In this document: positions 40,375-53,920 of the stretch, piece by piece
Numbering within the stretch: the stretch's first letter is position 1
Layout: every line of letters starts with the position of its first letter
Source of the DNA: Edwardsiella ictaluri ATCC 33202
GTDB taxonomy: Bacteria > Pseudomonadota > Gammaproteobacteria > Enterobacterales > Enterobacteriaceae
Direction of reading: 5' to 3'
Length of the DNA stretch: 64,000 nt
Assembly (NCBI RefSeq): GCF_000264785.1
Contig: NZ_AFJI01000065.1
Location: 1 to 64,000 of the forward strand
Notes under the pieces: generated by a model
What the model was told of the DNA's origin: nothing
Seen by the model: only the letters and a program-made list of their open reading frames with translations
Databases searched by the model: none
Position numbers and translations under genes: made by a program

Positions 40375-42171
40375 TTACAGGAACAGCCCCTGCGGCCGGA
40401 TCAGCGCCGCACGGTAATGGGTTTGGTTAGCCTTATCGGACAGCACGTCCAGCTCGACCTTGACGTCTTTGGTCTTGTAGTCGATCTCATTTAGGCGACC
40501 GGTGGTCGGCTGGCCCGGCTCAAACAGATTGGTGGATCCGCCAAAGCTGAACATGGTGTCGCGATCCGGCTGGTATTCGACGATCGAGGTGATTGGGTTG
40601 TACCACTCATAGCCACGATCCTTGCCATACTCCCAGACTTGTTGCACGGTCATATTCTTTTCATCGATCTTGTACTCCACGATGCGCGAATATTTCATGG
40701 TGGGCAGCGCCGGCTGCTCCAGGTGGCGGCCATCGCCGTTGTCGAAGACCGTCAGGGTACCCTTGGGTGACAACCAGGCAGTGTGCTGGGTATAGGCGAA
40801 ATCGAAATCGCTGTTTTCGCAGACGCCCTTGGCACTGCAGTTCAGCGGTTTATTTTGTGCATCAACCGGCTTGAGCAACTTGGCGGACAGTTTTTCGTTC
40901 CAGCCTTCGGACGGCGCCAGGATCCACTTCACCTGCTTGTCGCGGCCGATCTTGACGACACCCTGATGGCGTGAGGAGAGAATAATGCTGTCGTCCTTGG
41001 GATCGTAGGCGATGGAGTTAACGTGGGCCCAGTTACGGCCAGGGCCTACGCCCAGCGCATCGCCAAACGGTGTATCCGGTTCCAGCTTGGCCTGCTTACC
41101 GGCCTGATCCAAATCGACGTTAACGCAGACGGCACCGGCATCGAGCGCACCGAGCAGGCTGTCACGCAGCGGATCGAGGATCAGGTTAAGATCCCAGACA
41201 TCGACCACCCTCCCAGATTTATCTACTTCCAGAATATGGTCACGGATCGTATGTACGCGCTGGCCGTCTTCACGGACATAGTTGCGTTTGCCGACGCGTA
41301 ATAACACGGTGTCATTGGGCGTCTCCACTGATTCGTGGGTGGCATCAAGGTAGCCACGCGGCAGACGGTGGTTGTTAAGTACCTGACCCATCATGTCGAA
41401 CTCATACCAGCGCTGTCCCTGTACCGCGGTAAAGGTACCGCGTGGGGTTTCCCTGATCCCCATCAGATAGCCACGTTTGTTCACGTCCACATCATGGGCG
41501 TTATATAGCGCATCCTGATTCAGCCACCAGCGATATTCGCCTTGGGTGTCGACAATAAAGGTAAAGGGCGCAATATCAAATGGCATAGAGCCGGTCGCCG
41601 GGTTGGCATCCAGCAGCCCGGCATTTTTATCTTTTTCACCGCTCCAGTGCAGATCAGATCCCTGAGGGGTAAAGGTATGGGTATTGACTAAATAGAGGCG
41701 GTCCTCAAACCCTTTGGCGACTTTAACCGGTTTCACCTGCTGTAAATCGGTGAGTGATCGGTTATCCATATATTTATTGACGATGGCAGATGTTCGAATG
41801 GTATAGCTATCTTTTTTGCGTTTTCCGGCTTCTATATATTCAATTGTGACTTGGTTATCATGTTTTTGATACAGGCCAAAGATAGGAATGCCATCATAGG
41901 TTAACAGGGACTGTTTACCGACGGGATAGCTGACGGCAACACCATTTTCCCCTTTCCCTAGCACGGTAACTTTGACATCGGAGATGGCGTGTCCATTCAG
42001 ATTGATTAATGCCGTGAGCGGTGAGTTTCCATAGGGGTCAACGACGACGGAACCGAAGTTTCCCACGGCGGGCGCTGCCGGCATACCTGCAGCCTGAAGG
42101 GCGGGAGAGATGGCGCCGATGGCGAATGCAATGGCACCGGCGACCAGCGTTTTTCTGGTTGTGCTGAGCAT
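40375..42171 (-). CDS. assT: Periplasmic arylsulfate sulfotransferase AssT
   Basis: AssT moves sulfate from one phenolic sulfate ester to another phenol without PAPS, through a sulfo-histidine intermediate. ATG 42171 (AGGAGA ribosome site) gives 598 residues, the length of the uropathogenic E. coli enzyme. With the signal peptide cut after residue 27 (ISPALQA/AGMP), the catalytic His is mature 436 (YTQHTAW) and the sulfate-site residues are His252 (DATHE), His356 (WAHVNS) and Arg374 (SSRHQ). The structural disulfide is Cys418-Cys424 (NCSAKGVC). All match the published numbering as I recall it. It is the first gene of assT-dsbL-dsbI, divergent from a LysR-type regulator. A detoxification or scavenging role for aryl sulfates is plausible; the natural substrate is unknown. 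Confidence 0.96.
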   Translation of the reverse strand: MLSTTRKTLVAGAIAFAIGAISPALQAAGMPAAPAVGNFGSVVVDPYGNSPLTALINLNGHAISDVKVTVLGKGENGVAVSYPVGKQSLLTYDGIPIFGLYQKHDNQVTIEYIEAGKRKKDSYTIRTSAIVNKYMDNRSLTDLQQVKPVKVAKGFEDRLYLVNTHTFTPQGSDLHWSGEKDKNAGLLDANPATGSMPFDIAPFTFIVDTQGEYRWWLNQDALYNAHDVDVNKRGYLMGIRETPRGTFTAVQGQRWYEFDMMGQVLNNHRLPRGYLDATHESVETPNDTVLLRVGKRNYVREDGQRVHTIRDHILEVDKSGRVVDVWDLNLILDPLRDSLLGALDAGAVCVNVDLDQAGKQAKLEPDTPFGDALGVGPGRNWAHVNSIAYDPKDDSIILSSRHQGVVKIGRDKQVKWILAPSEGWNEKLSAKLLKPVDAQNKPLNCSAKGVCENSDFDFAYTQHTAWLSPKGTLTVFDNGDGRHLEQPALPTMKYSRIVEYKIDEKNMTVQQVWEYGKDRGYEWYNPITSIVEYQPDRDTMFSFGGSTNLFEPGQPTTGRLNEIDYKTKDVKVELDVLSDKANQTHYRAALIRPQGLFL

Positions 42172-42557
42172 GGTATTCTCCTGACTTTGCAATAAATCCA
42201 TTTTTATCATCAGTGGACAGCCCGCATTGGATTGCATGCCGTCCGCGCTATCCCAAAAGGGGAATTCGATATCATCTACGCCACGGAGATGCAGTATAAA
42301 TAGGGCGATGATGAGCAATGATAGGCGGTTATCATTGTCGTGATAAATAAGGTTATTACGCAGGTGAATGTATTTTATTAAATTCAATTCTATATAAATT
42401 ATTTTTCTTAATATACTTTGTGATGCATATATGGCTGGCGATGTAATGTTATTATAATTTGATGTATGTCACGTAATTAACTGCAGGCTTTGTTTCTTCC
42501 ATACCGATATTAGGTTATCTCTATTCGGAGTTAAATGCTTATTTTTGGATAACGATC
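42172..42557. other. Divergent control region between assT and the LysR gene
   Basis: This 386-bp gap is AT rich from about 42340 to 42480, unlike the neighbouring genes. It carries a perfect inverted repeat at 42316-42337 and several T-N11-A stretches that could bind a LysR protein, but no site was assigned with confidence. No gene was recognised. Confidence 0.5.
42316..42337. repeat. Perfect inverted repeat upstream of assT
   Basis: CAATGATA and TATCATTG are separated by 6 bp, about 145 bp before the assT start. Its symmetry suggests an operator or an mRNA hairpin in the assT leader. Confidence 0.5.
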
Positions 42558-44977
<2,420 letters not shown>

Positions 44978-47900
44978 TTATTGTGCCTGTACGCGCAGCT
45001 CGGCTGCGGAGCGGCTACGGTGCCCCAGCAGTGCTTTCACGTCGCTGGATTTTGGCTTGACTAAGATAAAGCGCGCAGCCCACTGCGACCAGTCGGCCAG
45101 AATGGCTTCTGCACGTCCGGAGCCTGTCAGCCGAACGTGCTCGGTGATCAGGCCGCGCAGGTGCTCCTCGTGGATGGGCAGCTCTGCCATTTCCAGCACC
45201 TCAACCAGCTCTGCGTTGACGCGCTGGCGGAACTCGCCGTCTTCATCAAGCACATAGGCAAATCCACCGGTCATGCCTGCGCCAAAGTTGATACCGGTGC
45301 GGCCTAACACGCAGACGATACCGCCGGTCATGTATTCACAGCCGTTATCTCCGATCCCCTCCACTACGGTGAGGGCGCCGGAGTTACGCACGGCAAAGCG
45401 CTCGCCGGCGCGCCCGGCGGCGAATAGCCTGCCTCCGGTGGCGCCGTACAGGCAGGTGTTGCCGATGATGCTGGCCTCATGGCTGCGGAAAGCGGAGCCG
45501 ACCGGCGGGCGGATGACGATGCGGCCGCCTGCCATTCCCTTTCCGACATAGTCGTTGGCATCGCCGGTCAGGGTCAGCTCGAGTCCCGCGGCATTCCATA
45601 CGCCAAAGCTCTGACCTGCGGTACCGCTAAACTGGATTTTCAGCGGCGAGGTGGCCATGCCCTGCTCACCGTAGCGTTCGGCGATGGCGCCGGAAAGCGA
45701 GGCGCCCACCGAGCGATCCGTGTTATGGATATCACAAAATAGCGCACGTCCCTGACGAGTTACGATATTGTCCTGTAGCTGAGAGAGCAGGCTTTGGTTG
45801 AGCTGCCCCGGATCGAAGGGGGGATTGCCTTCGCTGCAGTGCAGCCCCTTGCCTGGATGCGGCGTGGCCGTATGCAGCAGAGGCGCCAGATCCAGGCGGC
45901 TCTGCTTGGCGGTCTCCCCCTCCAACACCGTCAGCAAGTCGGTACGGCCGATCAGATCCACCAGACGGCTGACGCCCAGCTGCGCCATCAGCTCGCGGGT
46001 TTCCCGCGCAATAAAGTGGAAGTAGTGGGTCACGCGCAGCGGCAGGCCGTGGAAGTGGTCGCGGCGTAGCTTTTCATCCTGGGTGGCGACGCCGGTAGCG
46101 CAGTTATTGAGGTGGCAGATCCGCAGATATTTGCAGCCCAGCGCCACCATAGGGCCGGTGCCGAAGCCGAAGCTTTCCGCGCCGAGGATCGCGGCTTTGA
46201 TGATATCGGCGCCGCTCTTCAGACCGCCGTCCACCTGCAGGCGGATTTTATGGCGTAGCCCGTTGGCCACCAGCGCCTGCTGGGTCTCCACCAGGCCGAG
46301 CTCCCAGGGACACCCCGCATGTTTCACGGAGGAGAGCGGGCTGGCGCCGGTGCCGCCGTCATAGCCCGCGATGGTGATCAGGTCGGCATAGGCCTTGGCG
46401 ACCCCGGTCGCGATGGTGCCCACGCCTGGTTCAGAGACCAGCTTGACAGAGATCAGCGCCCGCGGATTGACCTGTTTGAGATCGAAGATCAGCTGCGCCA
46501 GATCTTCGATAGAGTAGATATCGTGGTGCGGCGGGGGAGAGATCAGCGTGACGCCGGGCACCGAATAGCGCAGTCGGGCAATGTACGGGGTCACCTTATC
46601 GCCGGGCAGTTGACCCCCTTCGCCCGGCTTGGCGCCCTGCGCCACTTTAATCTGGATCACATCGGCGTTGACCAGATAGGCGGGCGTGACGCCGAAGCGC
46701 CCGGAGGCGACCTGTTTGATACGCGAGGCTTTATCGGTGTTGTAGCGCGCCGGATCCTCGCCGCCCTCACCGGAGTTGGAGAAGCCGCCCAGGCCGTTCA
46801 TCGCCTGGGCCAGCGCCTCATGGGCCTCGGGGCTCAGCGCGCCGATGGACATGGCCGCCGTATCGAAGCGTTGGAACAGGGTGCTTTCCTCCTCAACCTG
46901 CTCCAGTGCAAGGGGCTGCGCAACGGGACGCAGCGCCAGCAGATCGCGCAGGGTAGTGATTGGACGCTGGTTGACCAGGCTGGCGTAACGCTGGTAGTCG
47001 CGATAGTCGCCGCTCTGGACCGCCTGCTGTAGGGCCCGTACTACGTCAGGGTTGTAAGCGTGATACTCACCGTCGTGGACATATTTCAGCAGCCCACCCT
47101 GCTCCAAGGGCTGGCGTGCCAGCCAGGCGCGGCGGGACAGATTGTGTAGATCTTGCTGGAAGTCGCTGAAAGCGGCTCCACCGATGCGGCTGACGACACC
47201 GGGGAAGCACAGATCGCAGATATCGGGATGAAGGCCGACGGCCTCAAACAGCTTGGAGCAGCGGTAAGAGGCCACCGTTGAGATACCCATTTTGGACATG
47301 ATCTTGTACAGCCCTTTATTGATCCCGTTGCGGTAGTTCAGCATGACCTGACGGTAGCTGCGTGTGATGGCTCCGCAGTCCACCAGCTTGGCTAAGGTTT
47401 CATAGGCCAGATAGGGGTAGATTGCGGTGGCGCCAAAGCCAAGCAGTACGGCAAAGTGATGCGGATCGCGGGCGCCGGCGGTTTCGACGATGATGTTGGC
47501 GTCGCAGCGCAGGCTATGTTCGACCAATCGCTGCTGTACCGCCCCGACGGCCATCGGCGCCGGGATCGGCAAACGCCGGGCGCTGATGGCGCGATCGGAT
47601 AGAACCAGCAGCACCGCGCCATGGCGTACCTGCGCTTCGGCCTCGTCGCACAGGGCGGCGAGTGCCTGCTGCAGATCCCTCTGCTCGGGATCGAAGGTGA
47701 TATCCAGGGTTTCGGCGCGATAGTGCTCTTTCTCCTGTCCGGTCAGCTGGGCGAAGTCAGAGTAGAGCAGCACCGGCGACTTAAAATTAAGGCGGTGCGC
47801 CTGTCCCTCGGCTTCGCAGAAGACGTTCATTTCTCGCCCGATGCTGGTGGAGAGCGACATGACGTGGGCTTCGCGCAGCGGATCGATGGGCGGATTGGTG

Positions 47901-49435
47901 ACCTGGGCGAACTGTTGGCGGAAGTAATCATAGATTAGACGCGGGCGGCTGGAGAGGACGGCAAAGGGCGTATCGTCGCCCATTGAGCCGGTTGCTTCCT
48001 GGCCATTCTCCCCCAGCACCCGTAGGATCTGGTCGATCTCTTCCTGACTGTAGGCAAACTGTTTTTGGTAGGTGAGCAGCGCCGCATCGTCCAGCGTGCG
48101 GCTGCCGACCTGCTCATCGGGCAGATCCTCAAAGGGGATCAGGCGCCGGACGTTTTTCTCCATCCATTCGCGATAGGGATGGCGGCTTTTCAGGTCGTCG
48201 TCGGTTTCCCGCGAGTGCAGGATCTGCCCGGCGCGGGTATCGATTACCATCAGTTCGCCGGGACCGACGCGCCCTTTCTCCACCACTTCATCCGGCTGAT
48301 AATCCCAGATTCCCACCTCCGAGGCGCAGGTGATCAGCCTGTCTTTGGTTATCACATAGCGCGCCGGACGCAGGCCGTTACGATCCAGGTTACAGGCGGC
48401 GAAGCGTCCGTCTGACATCACGATGCCGGCCGGGCCATCCCATGGCTCCATATGCATCGAGTTAAAGTCGAAAAAGGCGCGTAGGTCGGGATCCATGTCC
48501 GGGTTGTTCTGCCAGGCCGGCGGCACCAGCAGACGCATAGCGCGCACAATGTCCATTCCCCCGCTTAACAGCAGCTCCAGCATATTGTCGAGGGAGCTGG
48601 AGTCAGAGCCAGTTTCGTTGACAAAAGGGGCGGCGTCATGCAGATCGGGGATCAGCGGCGTCTTAAATTTGTAGGTACGCGCCCGTGCCCACTGACGATT
48701 ACCGGTAATGGTGTTGATTTCGCCGTTGTGTGCCAGATAACGAAACGGCTGTGCCAGCGGCCAGCGCGGCACGGTGTTGGTCGAGAAGCGCTGGTGGAAC
48801 AGGCAGATGGCCGACTCCATACGCAGGTCGGCCAAATCGTGGTAAAAGCGCGGCAGATCGGCTGGCATGCACAGCCCTTTGTAGATGGTGACCAGATTCG
48901 AGAGGCTGCAGACATAGAAATCGGGATCCTCGATGCGTTTTTCTATGCGTCGACGGGCGATAAACAGACGGCGCTCCAGATCCCGCGGGCGCCATCCGGC
49001 CGGGGCGTTGATGAAGATTTGCGCAATGTGTGGCATGGAGGAACGCGCGATGTCACCCAGCACCTCTTGATTGACGGGGACGTCGCGCCACCCCACGATG
49101 GAGAGGGTCTCGTTCTGTAGCTCCTCCTCAACGATGCGTCGGGCGGTGCTTGCCCGCTCTTCGTCGCGGCTGAGGAACAGCATGCCGACGGCATAGTTCT
49201 TGGCCAGCCGCCAGCCGCGCTCTTCCGCCACCATGCGCAGGAAGCGATCGGGCTTTTGTAACAGCAGGCCGCAGCCGTCACCGGTTTTGCCGTCGGCGAG
49301 GATTGCGCCGCGGTGCTGCATGCGTGCCAGCGCATGAATTGCGGTACGCACGACCTTGTGACTCGGTTCGCCTTCTATATGGGCAATCAGCCCGAAGCCG
49401 CAGTTGTCCCGTTCATGGGATGCATCGTACAACAT
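44978..49435 (-). CDS. gltB: Glutamate synthase (NADPH) large subunit GltB
   Basis: GltB hydrolyses glutamine and reductively transfers the ammonia to 2-oxoglutarate, giving glutamate. The start [15 protein letters not shown] at 49435 (GGAGG ribosome site) gives 1,485 residues (1,486 in E. coli). The open frame extends 75 codons upstream over the leader, but that part is not conserved. An 11-residue propeptide precedes Cys12, the N-terminal nucleophile of the glutaminase domain. The FMN-binding synthase domain contains [10 protein letters not shown] and [10 protein letters not shown], and the 3Fe-4S cluster site is [12 protein letters not shown]. The C-terminal beta-helix domain with [14 protein letters not shown] is intact. 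Confidence 0.98.
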   Translation of the reverse strand: MLYDASHERDNCGFGLIAHIEGEPSHKVVRTAIHALARMQHRGAILADGKTGDGCGLLLQKPDRFLRMVAEERGWRLAKNYAVGMLFLSRDEERASTARRIVEEELQNETLSIVGWRDVPVNQEVLGDIARSSMPHIAQIFINAPAGWRPRDLERRLFIARRRIEKRIEDPDFYVCSLSNLVTIYKGLCMPADLPRFYHDLADLRMESAICLFHQRFSTNTVPRWPLAQPFRYLAHNGEINTITGNRQWARARTYKFKTPLIPDLHDAAPFVNETGSDSSSLDNMLELLLSGGMDIVRAMRLLVPPAWQNNPDMDPDLRAFFDFNSMHMEPWDGPAGIVMSDGRFAACNLDRNGLRPARYVITKDRLITCASEVGIWDYQPDEVVEKGRVGPGELMVIDTRAGQILHSRETDDDLKSRHPYREWMEKNVRRLIPFEDLPDEQVGSRTLDDAALLTYQKQFAYSQEEIDQILRVLGENGQEATGSMGDDTPFAVLSSRPRLIYDYFRQQFAQVTNPPIDPLREAHVMSLSTSIGREMNVFCEAEGQAHRLNFKSPVLLYSDFAQLTGQEKEHYRAETLDITFDPEQRDLQQALAALCDEAEAQVRHGAVLLVLSDRAISARRLPIPAPMAVGAVQQRLVEHSLRCDANIIVETAGARDPHHFAVLLGFGATAIYPYLAYETLAKLVDCGAITRSYRQVMLNYRNGINKGLYKIMSKMGISTVASYRCSKLFEAVGLHPDICDLCFPGVVSRIGGAAFSDFQQDLHNLSRRAWLARQPLEQGGLLKYVHDGEYHAYNPDVVRALQQAVQSGDYRDYQRYASLVNQRPITTLRDLLALRPVAQPLALEQVEEESTLFQRFDTAAMSIGALSPEAHEALAQAMNGLGGFSNSGEGGEDPARYNTDKASRIKQVASGRFGVTPAYLVNADVIQIKVAQGAKPGEGGQLPGDKVTPYIARLRYSVPGVTLISPPPHHDIYSIEDLAQLIFDLKQVNPRALISVKLVSEPGVGTIATGVAKAYADLITIAGYDGGTGASPLSSVKHAGCPWELGLVETQQALVANGLRHKIRLQVDGGLKSGADIIKAAILGAESFGFGTGPMVALGCKYLRICHLNNCATGVATQDEKLRRDHFHGLPLRVTHYFHFIARETRELMAQLGVSRLVDLIGRTDLLTVLEGETAKQSRLDLAPLLHTATPHPGKGLHCSEGNPPFDPGQLNQSLLSQLQDNIVTRQGRALFCDIHNTDRSVGASLSGAIAERYGEQGMATSPLKIQFSGTAGQSFGVWNAAGLELTLTGDANDYVGKGMAGGRIVIRPPVGSAFRSHEASIIGNTCLYGATGGRLFAAGRAGERFAVRNSGALTVVEGIGDNGCEYMTGGIVCVLGRTGINFGAGMTGGFAYVLDEDGEFRQRVNAELVEVLEMAELPIHEEHLRGLITEHVRLTGSGRAEAILADWSQWAARFILVKPKSSDVKALLGHRSRSAAELRVQAQ

Positions 49436-50113
49436 ATTCAGTGAACCTCCCCAAGCTCTGCGCGGCCCCCACCGCCGGGCACAGTGGCCTGTGGCTGGCA
49501 GGTTTTCGGTCGTTTGACCGGGGGCGCCCATCGGGAAACCGCCTGCATCAGTATTCACAAGCACACTGTCACACGTTGCGAGAGGATCGTAACTAACTGG
49601 ATAACTATGATGTGATGTTGTGTCCATCCGGAAGGGTGTTGTTTTTATTTCCGGCGGCATTTCAACTTATCGGGAAAGATTTCGTAGGTCAAATGTGGCC
49701 TGCATCACAGTTCACGGGGGCGTCAAATGTGATATTTGATTGATTTTTAACGGAAACATGCAAAAAAGAGACCTGGCGTGACGCTGGGGGAGAGCTGAGG
49801 GTGTATACTTGGTAATACTGTTAAATTAGCTTAATTGTTATTCAATATGCTATTTAAATAGTTTAATATAGATTGATATGTCGTAAAAAAAGAATATTTT
49901 GATGATTAATTTTGTTTTTCTCTCATGAGATTATTTTGGCGCGGATCGCTACAGAGAGCCGCGTTTTTCCTCGAACACGGGTGAATTTAAAGTCATTTAA
50001 ATTACAATTTTATGCGATTTTGGTGCGAAAGGATCTCCGTTGACGCGTAAAAAAGTGGCCTAGAGTATAATGGCAGAACTTGCCAGCGGGTTATATAAGG
50101 CTTTTTTACTATT
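49436..50113. other. Long divergent control region between gltB and yhcC
   Basis: This 678-bp gap has no recognisable gene. From about 49800 to 49930 it is strongly AT rich, as expected for an Lrp or H-NS binding region; Lrp controls gltBD in E. coli. A CRP-like site TGTGG-N6-TCACA lies at 49694-49709. The decamer GTCAAATGTG occurs twice, at 49688-49697 and 49722-49731. A -10-like TATAAT at 50066-50071 precedes yhcC. Confidence 0.5.
49694..49709. promoter_or_regulatory. Possible CRP site upstream of gltB
   Basis: TGTGG-N6-TCACA matches the CRP arms at 9 of 10 positions. It lies about 260 bp before gltB and 400 bp before yhcC, so its target is unclear. It overlaps the first copy of the GTCAAATGTG direct repeat. 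Confidence 0.4.
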
Positions 50114-51019
50114 ATGCAGTTGCAGCAATTGGTCAATATGTTCGGCGCCGACCTACAGCGCCGCTATGGGGAAAAAATTCATAAGCTCACGCTGCACGGT
50201 GGATTTAGCTGCCCTAACCGCGATGGAACGCTGGGCCGCGGCGGCTGTACGTTTTGCAACGTGGCCTCCTTTGCCGATGAACAGATGCAACGGCGTAGCA
50301 TCGCCGAACAGCTGGAGGCGCAGGCGCGCAAGGTCAACCGGGCGCGGCGCTATCTGGCCTATTTCCAGGCCTATACCAGCACCTATGCCGAGGTCTGCAT
50401 CTTACGTGATATGTATCGGGAGGCTCTTCAGCAGGCCGATATGGTCGGTCTGTGCGTCGGTACGCGTCCTGACTGCGTACCGGAGAGCGTGCTGGATTTG
50501 CTGGCAGAATACCGTGAGCAGGGTTATGAGGTGTGGCTGGAGCTCGGGCTGCAGAGCGCCAGTGAGAAGACGTTGCGCCGGATTAACCGCGGACATGATT
50601 TCGCCTGCTATCAGCGCACGACCCGCGCCGCCCGGGCGCGTGGGCTGAAGGTATGCAGTCACCTGATCGTTGGGTTGCCCGGTGAGACGCAGGCGGACTG
50701 TCTCAGTACGCTGCAGCGGGTGGTGGAGACCGGCGTCGAGGGGATCAAGCTACATCCGTTGCATATTGTGACCGGCAGCGTACTGGCCAAGGCCTGGCAG
50801 GCCGGACGCCTGCAGGGGCTGACATTAGATCGCTATGTCCACACCGCCGGAGAGATGATCCGCCACACGCCGCCAGAGGTCATCTATCACCGAATTTCTG
50901 CCAGCGCCCGCCGCCCCACGCTGCTGGCACCCCAGTGGTGCGAGAACCGTTGGACCGGGATGGTCGCTATTAATAACTATCTGCTGGAGTACGGCGGCCA
51001 GGCTTCCGCGCTGTCCTAG
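50114..51019 (+). CDS. yhcC: Radical-SAM protein YhcC
   Basis: A radical-SAM protein of the TIGR01212 type; its substrate is not known. It has 301 residues (309 in E. coli). The cluster-binding region carries CPNRDGTLGRGGCTFCN with the spaced cysteines of this family, and LIVGLPGET and GIKLHPLHI are later barrel strands. It is divergent from gltB and followed by arcB, the same neighbours as in E. coli. A TATAAT at 50066 is a likely -10. Confidence 0.94.
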   Translation: MQLQQLVNMFGADLQRRYGEKIHKLTLHGGFSCPNRDGTLGRGGCTFCNVASFADEQMQRRSIAEQLEAQARKVNRARRYLAYFQAYTSTYAEVCILRDMYREALQQADMVGLCVGTRPDCVPESVLDLLAEYREQGYEVWLELGLQSASEKTLRRINRGHDFACYQRTTRAARARGLKVCSHLIVGLPGETQADCLSTLQRVVETGVEGIKLHPLHIVTGSVLAKAWQAGRLQGLTLDRYVHTAGEMIRHTPPEVIYHRISASARRPTLLAPQWCENRWTGMVAINNYLLEYGGQASALS

Positions 51020-51207
51020 CCTTGCCCTCCTGCGTAGATTTTACGGTATGATTAATGACTTATCCTATTAGGCGACCGGCGTTGCCATGCGGGGCCAATA
51101 TGAGCGTATCGGCTTCGGTGACGTCGTAAGGGGCGTGCCGCGTCGGCTCACGTTAGAGCGTCTGTCTGGATAGGTTTACACCGAGACAATTGCCGGGGGA
51201 GTGCAAG

Positions 51208-53544
51208 ATGAAACAAATTCGGGTATTGGCCCAGTATTACGTTGATTTAATGGTAAAACTTGGGCTGGTGCGCTTCTCCATCCTATTGGCATCGGCGTTG
51301 GTGCTGCTGGCTATGGTGGTGCAGATGGCGGTGACCATGCTACTGCGTGGTCAGGTGGACAGCATTGACGTGGTGCGCTCGGTCTTCTTTGGCCTGCTGA
51401 TCACGCCCTGGGCCGTCTATTTTCTGTCGGTGGTGGTGGAGCAGCTGGAGGAGTCGCGCCAGCGCCTGAGTAAGCTGGTGAATAAGCTGGAGGAGATGCG
51501 CCATCGCGATCTGAAGCTAAATCAGCAGCTCAAGGATAATATCAGACAGCTTAACCAAGAGATTGCCGATCGCGTCAAGGCCGAAGAGGCCCGCCTGCAA
51601 GTGCTGGATACCCTGCAGCATGAGATCGATCAGCGCGAACTGGCGCAGGTTGAGTTGGAGCAGCAGTCGGCGCTGCTGCGTTCATTCCTCGACTCCTCTC
51701 CGGATCTGGTCTACTACCGTAATGAGAATGGTGAGTTTTCCGGCTGTAATCGGGCGATGGAGCTGCTGACCGGTAAGAGTGAAAAGCAGCTGATTGGACT
51801 GACGCCACGCGATGTGTACGATCAGGATATTGCCCAGAAGGTCATCGAGACCGATGAGAAGGTCTTCCGCCATAATGTTTCCCTCACCTACGAGCAGTGG
51901 TTGGTCTATCCCGACGGGCGTAAGGCCTGCTTTGAGCTGCGTAAGGTACCCTTCTATGATCGGGTGGGTAAGCGTCATGGCCTGATGGGTTTTGGCCGTG
52001 ATATCACGGAGCGCAAGCGTTATCAGGATGCCCTGGAGAACGCAAGTCGTGACAAAACCACCTTTATCTCGACCATAAGCCATGAGCTGCGTACCCCGCT
52101 GAACGGGATCGTCGGCCTCAGCCGTATCCTGCTGGATACCGAGCTGAATGAGGAGCAGCTGAAATACCTGAAGACCATTCACGTCAGCGCGATAGCGCTG
52201 GGGAATATTTTCAATGACATTATTGAGATGGATAAACTTGAGCGGCGCAAGGTGCAGCTGGATAACCAGACTATCGATTTTACTGGCTTTCTGACAGATC
52301 TGGAGAATTTGTCCGGGCTATTGGTACAGCCGAAGGGGTTGAGCTTTACGTTGGCGCCGGATCCCGCGCTGCCGCACAAGGTGATGGTGGATGGGACGCG
52401 CCTGCGCCAGATCCTGTGGAACCTGATCGGTAATGCCGTCAAGTTCACTCAACGCGGCGGCGTCAGCGTTCGTGTCTGGCGTGAGCAGCAGGATAAACTG
52501 CTGTTTGAGGTGCGCGATACCGGCATTGGTATTCCTCCAGAGGAGCAGGATAAGATCTTTGCCATGTACTATCAGGTGAAAGATATGCACGGCGGTAAAC
52601 CGGCCACCGGCACCGGTATTGGGCTGGCCGTCTCCAAGCGTCTGGCTCAGACCATGGGCGGCGATATTGTGGTGAGCAGCGTAGCAGGAGAGGGGGCCTG
52701 CTTTACCCTTAGCATCTGTGCACCGGTTGTCGAAGAGACGTTAAGCGAGCCTCTCGCTGAAGAGGAGATGCCGCTGCCAGCGCTGCACGTCCTGCTGGTT
52801 GAAGATATTGAGCTGAATGTGATCGTCGCGCGCTCGGTGCTGGAGAAGATGGGTAACAGCGTTGATGTGGCAATGAGCGGCACTGAGGCGCTGGCCATGT
52901 TTGCGCCACAGGAGTATGACCTGGTGCTGCTGGATATCCAGTTGCCGGATATGACCGGCCTGGATATCGCCCGCACGCTGTGCCGACGTTATGGAAAAAC
53001 GGCGCTGCCGCCGCTGGTGGCATTGACTGCTAATGTATTGAAGGATAAGAAAGAGTATCTGGATGCAGGGATGGATGATGTGCTGAGCAAGCCGCTGGCC
53101 GTACCGGCGTTGACGGCGGTGATCCACCGCTTTTGGGACAGTACCCCGTTGACGGTGCTAGAGGATGGAGAGCCTCATGCGCACGATCTCTGTGAGCTGC
53201 TGGATACCGAGATGCTGCAGCAATATCTGGATCTGGTCGGTCCACAGCTGATCGAGCAGAGCTTGGCGGTATTTGAGAGGATGATGCCAGGCTATCTATC
53301 GGTGCTGGAATCCAATATGACCGCCCGCGATCAGAAGGGGATCACCGAAGAGGGGCACAAGATTAAAGGTGCCGCAGGCTCTGTAGGATTGCGCCATTTA
53401 CAGCAGCTGGCTCAGCAGATCCAGACGCCGACACTGCCAGCCTGGTGGGACAATGTGCAGGAGTGGATTGACGAACTGAAACAGGAGTGGCGCCACGACG
53501 TGCAGATTTTACGCGACTGGGTAGTGCAGACTAATAAAAAATGA
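51208..53544 (+). CDS. arcB: Aerobic respiration control sensor kinase ArcB
   Basis: ArcB senses the quinone redox state and phosphorylates ArcA under low oxygen. ATG 51208 (GGGGGAG ribosome site) gives 778 residues, exactly the E. coli length. Two membrane helices lie at about 22-45 and 58-77, then a coiled coil and a PAS domain with the redox-active Cys180 and Cys241. The phosphorelay residues are His292 (SHELRTP), Asp576 (LLDIQLP) and His717 (EGHKIKG), at E. coli positions. N, G1 and G2 ATP boxes are intact. A GC hairpin follows the stop codon. Confidence 0.98.
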   Translation: MKQIRVLAQYYVDLMVKLGLVRFSILLASALVLLAMVVQMAVTMLLRGQVDSIDVVRSVFFGLLITPWAVYFLSVVVEQLEESRQRLSKLVNKLEEMRHRDLKLNQQLKDNIRQLNQEIADRVKAEEARLQVLDTLQHEIDQRELAQVELEQQSALLRSFLDSSPDLVYYRNENGEFSGCNRAMELLTGKSEKQLIGLTPRDVYDQDIAQKVIETDEKVFRHNVSLTYEQWLVYPDGRKACFELRKVPFYDRVGKRHGLMGFGRDITERKRYQDALENASRDKTTFISTISHELRTPLNGIVGLSRILLDTELNEEQLKYLKTIHVSAIALGNIFNDIIEMDKLERRKVQLDNQTIDFTGFLTDLENLSGLLVQPKGLSFTLAPDPALPHKVMVDGTRLRQILWNLIGNAVKFTQRGGVSVRVWREQQDKLLFEVRDTGIGIPPEEQDKIFAMYYQVKDMHGGKPATGTGIGLAVSKRLAQTMGGDIVVSSVAGEGACFTLSICAPVVEETLSEPLAEEEMPLPALHVLLVEDIELNVIVARSVLEKMGNSVDVAMSGTEALAMFAPQEYDLVLLDIQLPDMTGLDIARTLCRRYGKTALPPLVALTANVLKDKKEYLDAGMDDVLSKPLAVPALTAVIHRFWDSTPLTVLEDGEPHAHDLCELLDTEMLQQYLDLVGPQLIEQSLAVFERMMPGYLSVLESNMTARDQKGITEEGHKIKGAAGSVGLRHLQQLAQQIQTPTLPAWWDNVQEWIDELKQEWRHDVQILRDWVVQTNKK

Positions 53545-53562
53545 CCCCGACGGAGTCGGGGT
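53544..53562 (+). terminator. Hairpin after arcB
   Basis: ACCCCGA and TCGGGGT arms with a 5-base loop start at the arcB stop codon; the tail GCGCAACG has no U run, so termination is uncertain. Confidence 0.45.
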
Positions 53563-53920
53563 GCGCAACGACTGCGCCAACACCAGGGAAATCGGATATT
53601 TACGCATAGTTGATGAAAGAAATTATCAAGAAAAAGTTGCGTAAATAGAGCTAATCGGTTCGACGCACTGCGTCACCAACATACCAATAAGTGGCTTATG
53701 AATGTTAGTTCATTCATTTGAATGTGTGATGTGTTCGTTTTTTTGCCAATACAAAGCCGTGGAGTATTGACTTCCCCTAAAGTAGTTACTAGTGCACAGG
53801 GCGCAGAAATTGCATGGATGCAGCGTAAAATTCGAATAGTTAATTATATTTAATCATTTGGTATTTTCCCTTGCCACACGAGGGGCCAGGGAGCCCATTC
53901 ACCGATAATAAGGAGAAGCG
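53563..53920. other. AT-rich non-coding gap before elbB
   Basis: About 358 bp without a gene. It contains the inverted repeat ATGAATG-6 bp-CATTCAT at 53698-53717 and an AT-rich stretch before elbB, whose ribosome site is AAGGAG. No known operator was recognised. Confidence 0.5.

Noticed and set aside
49436-49660. 75-codon N-terminal extension of GltB
   Set aside because: The residues are unlike the family, the GGAGG ribosome site fits the internal ATG, and the propeptide before Cys12 then has the normal length.
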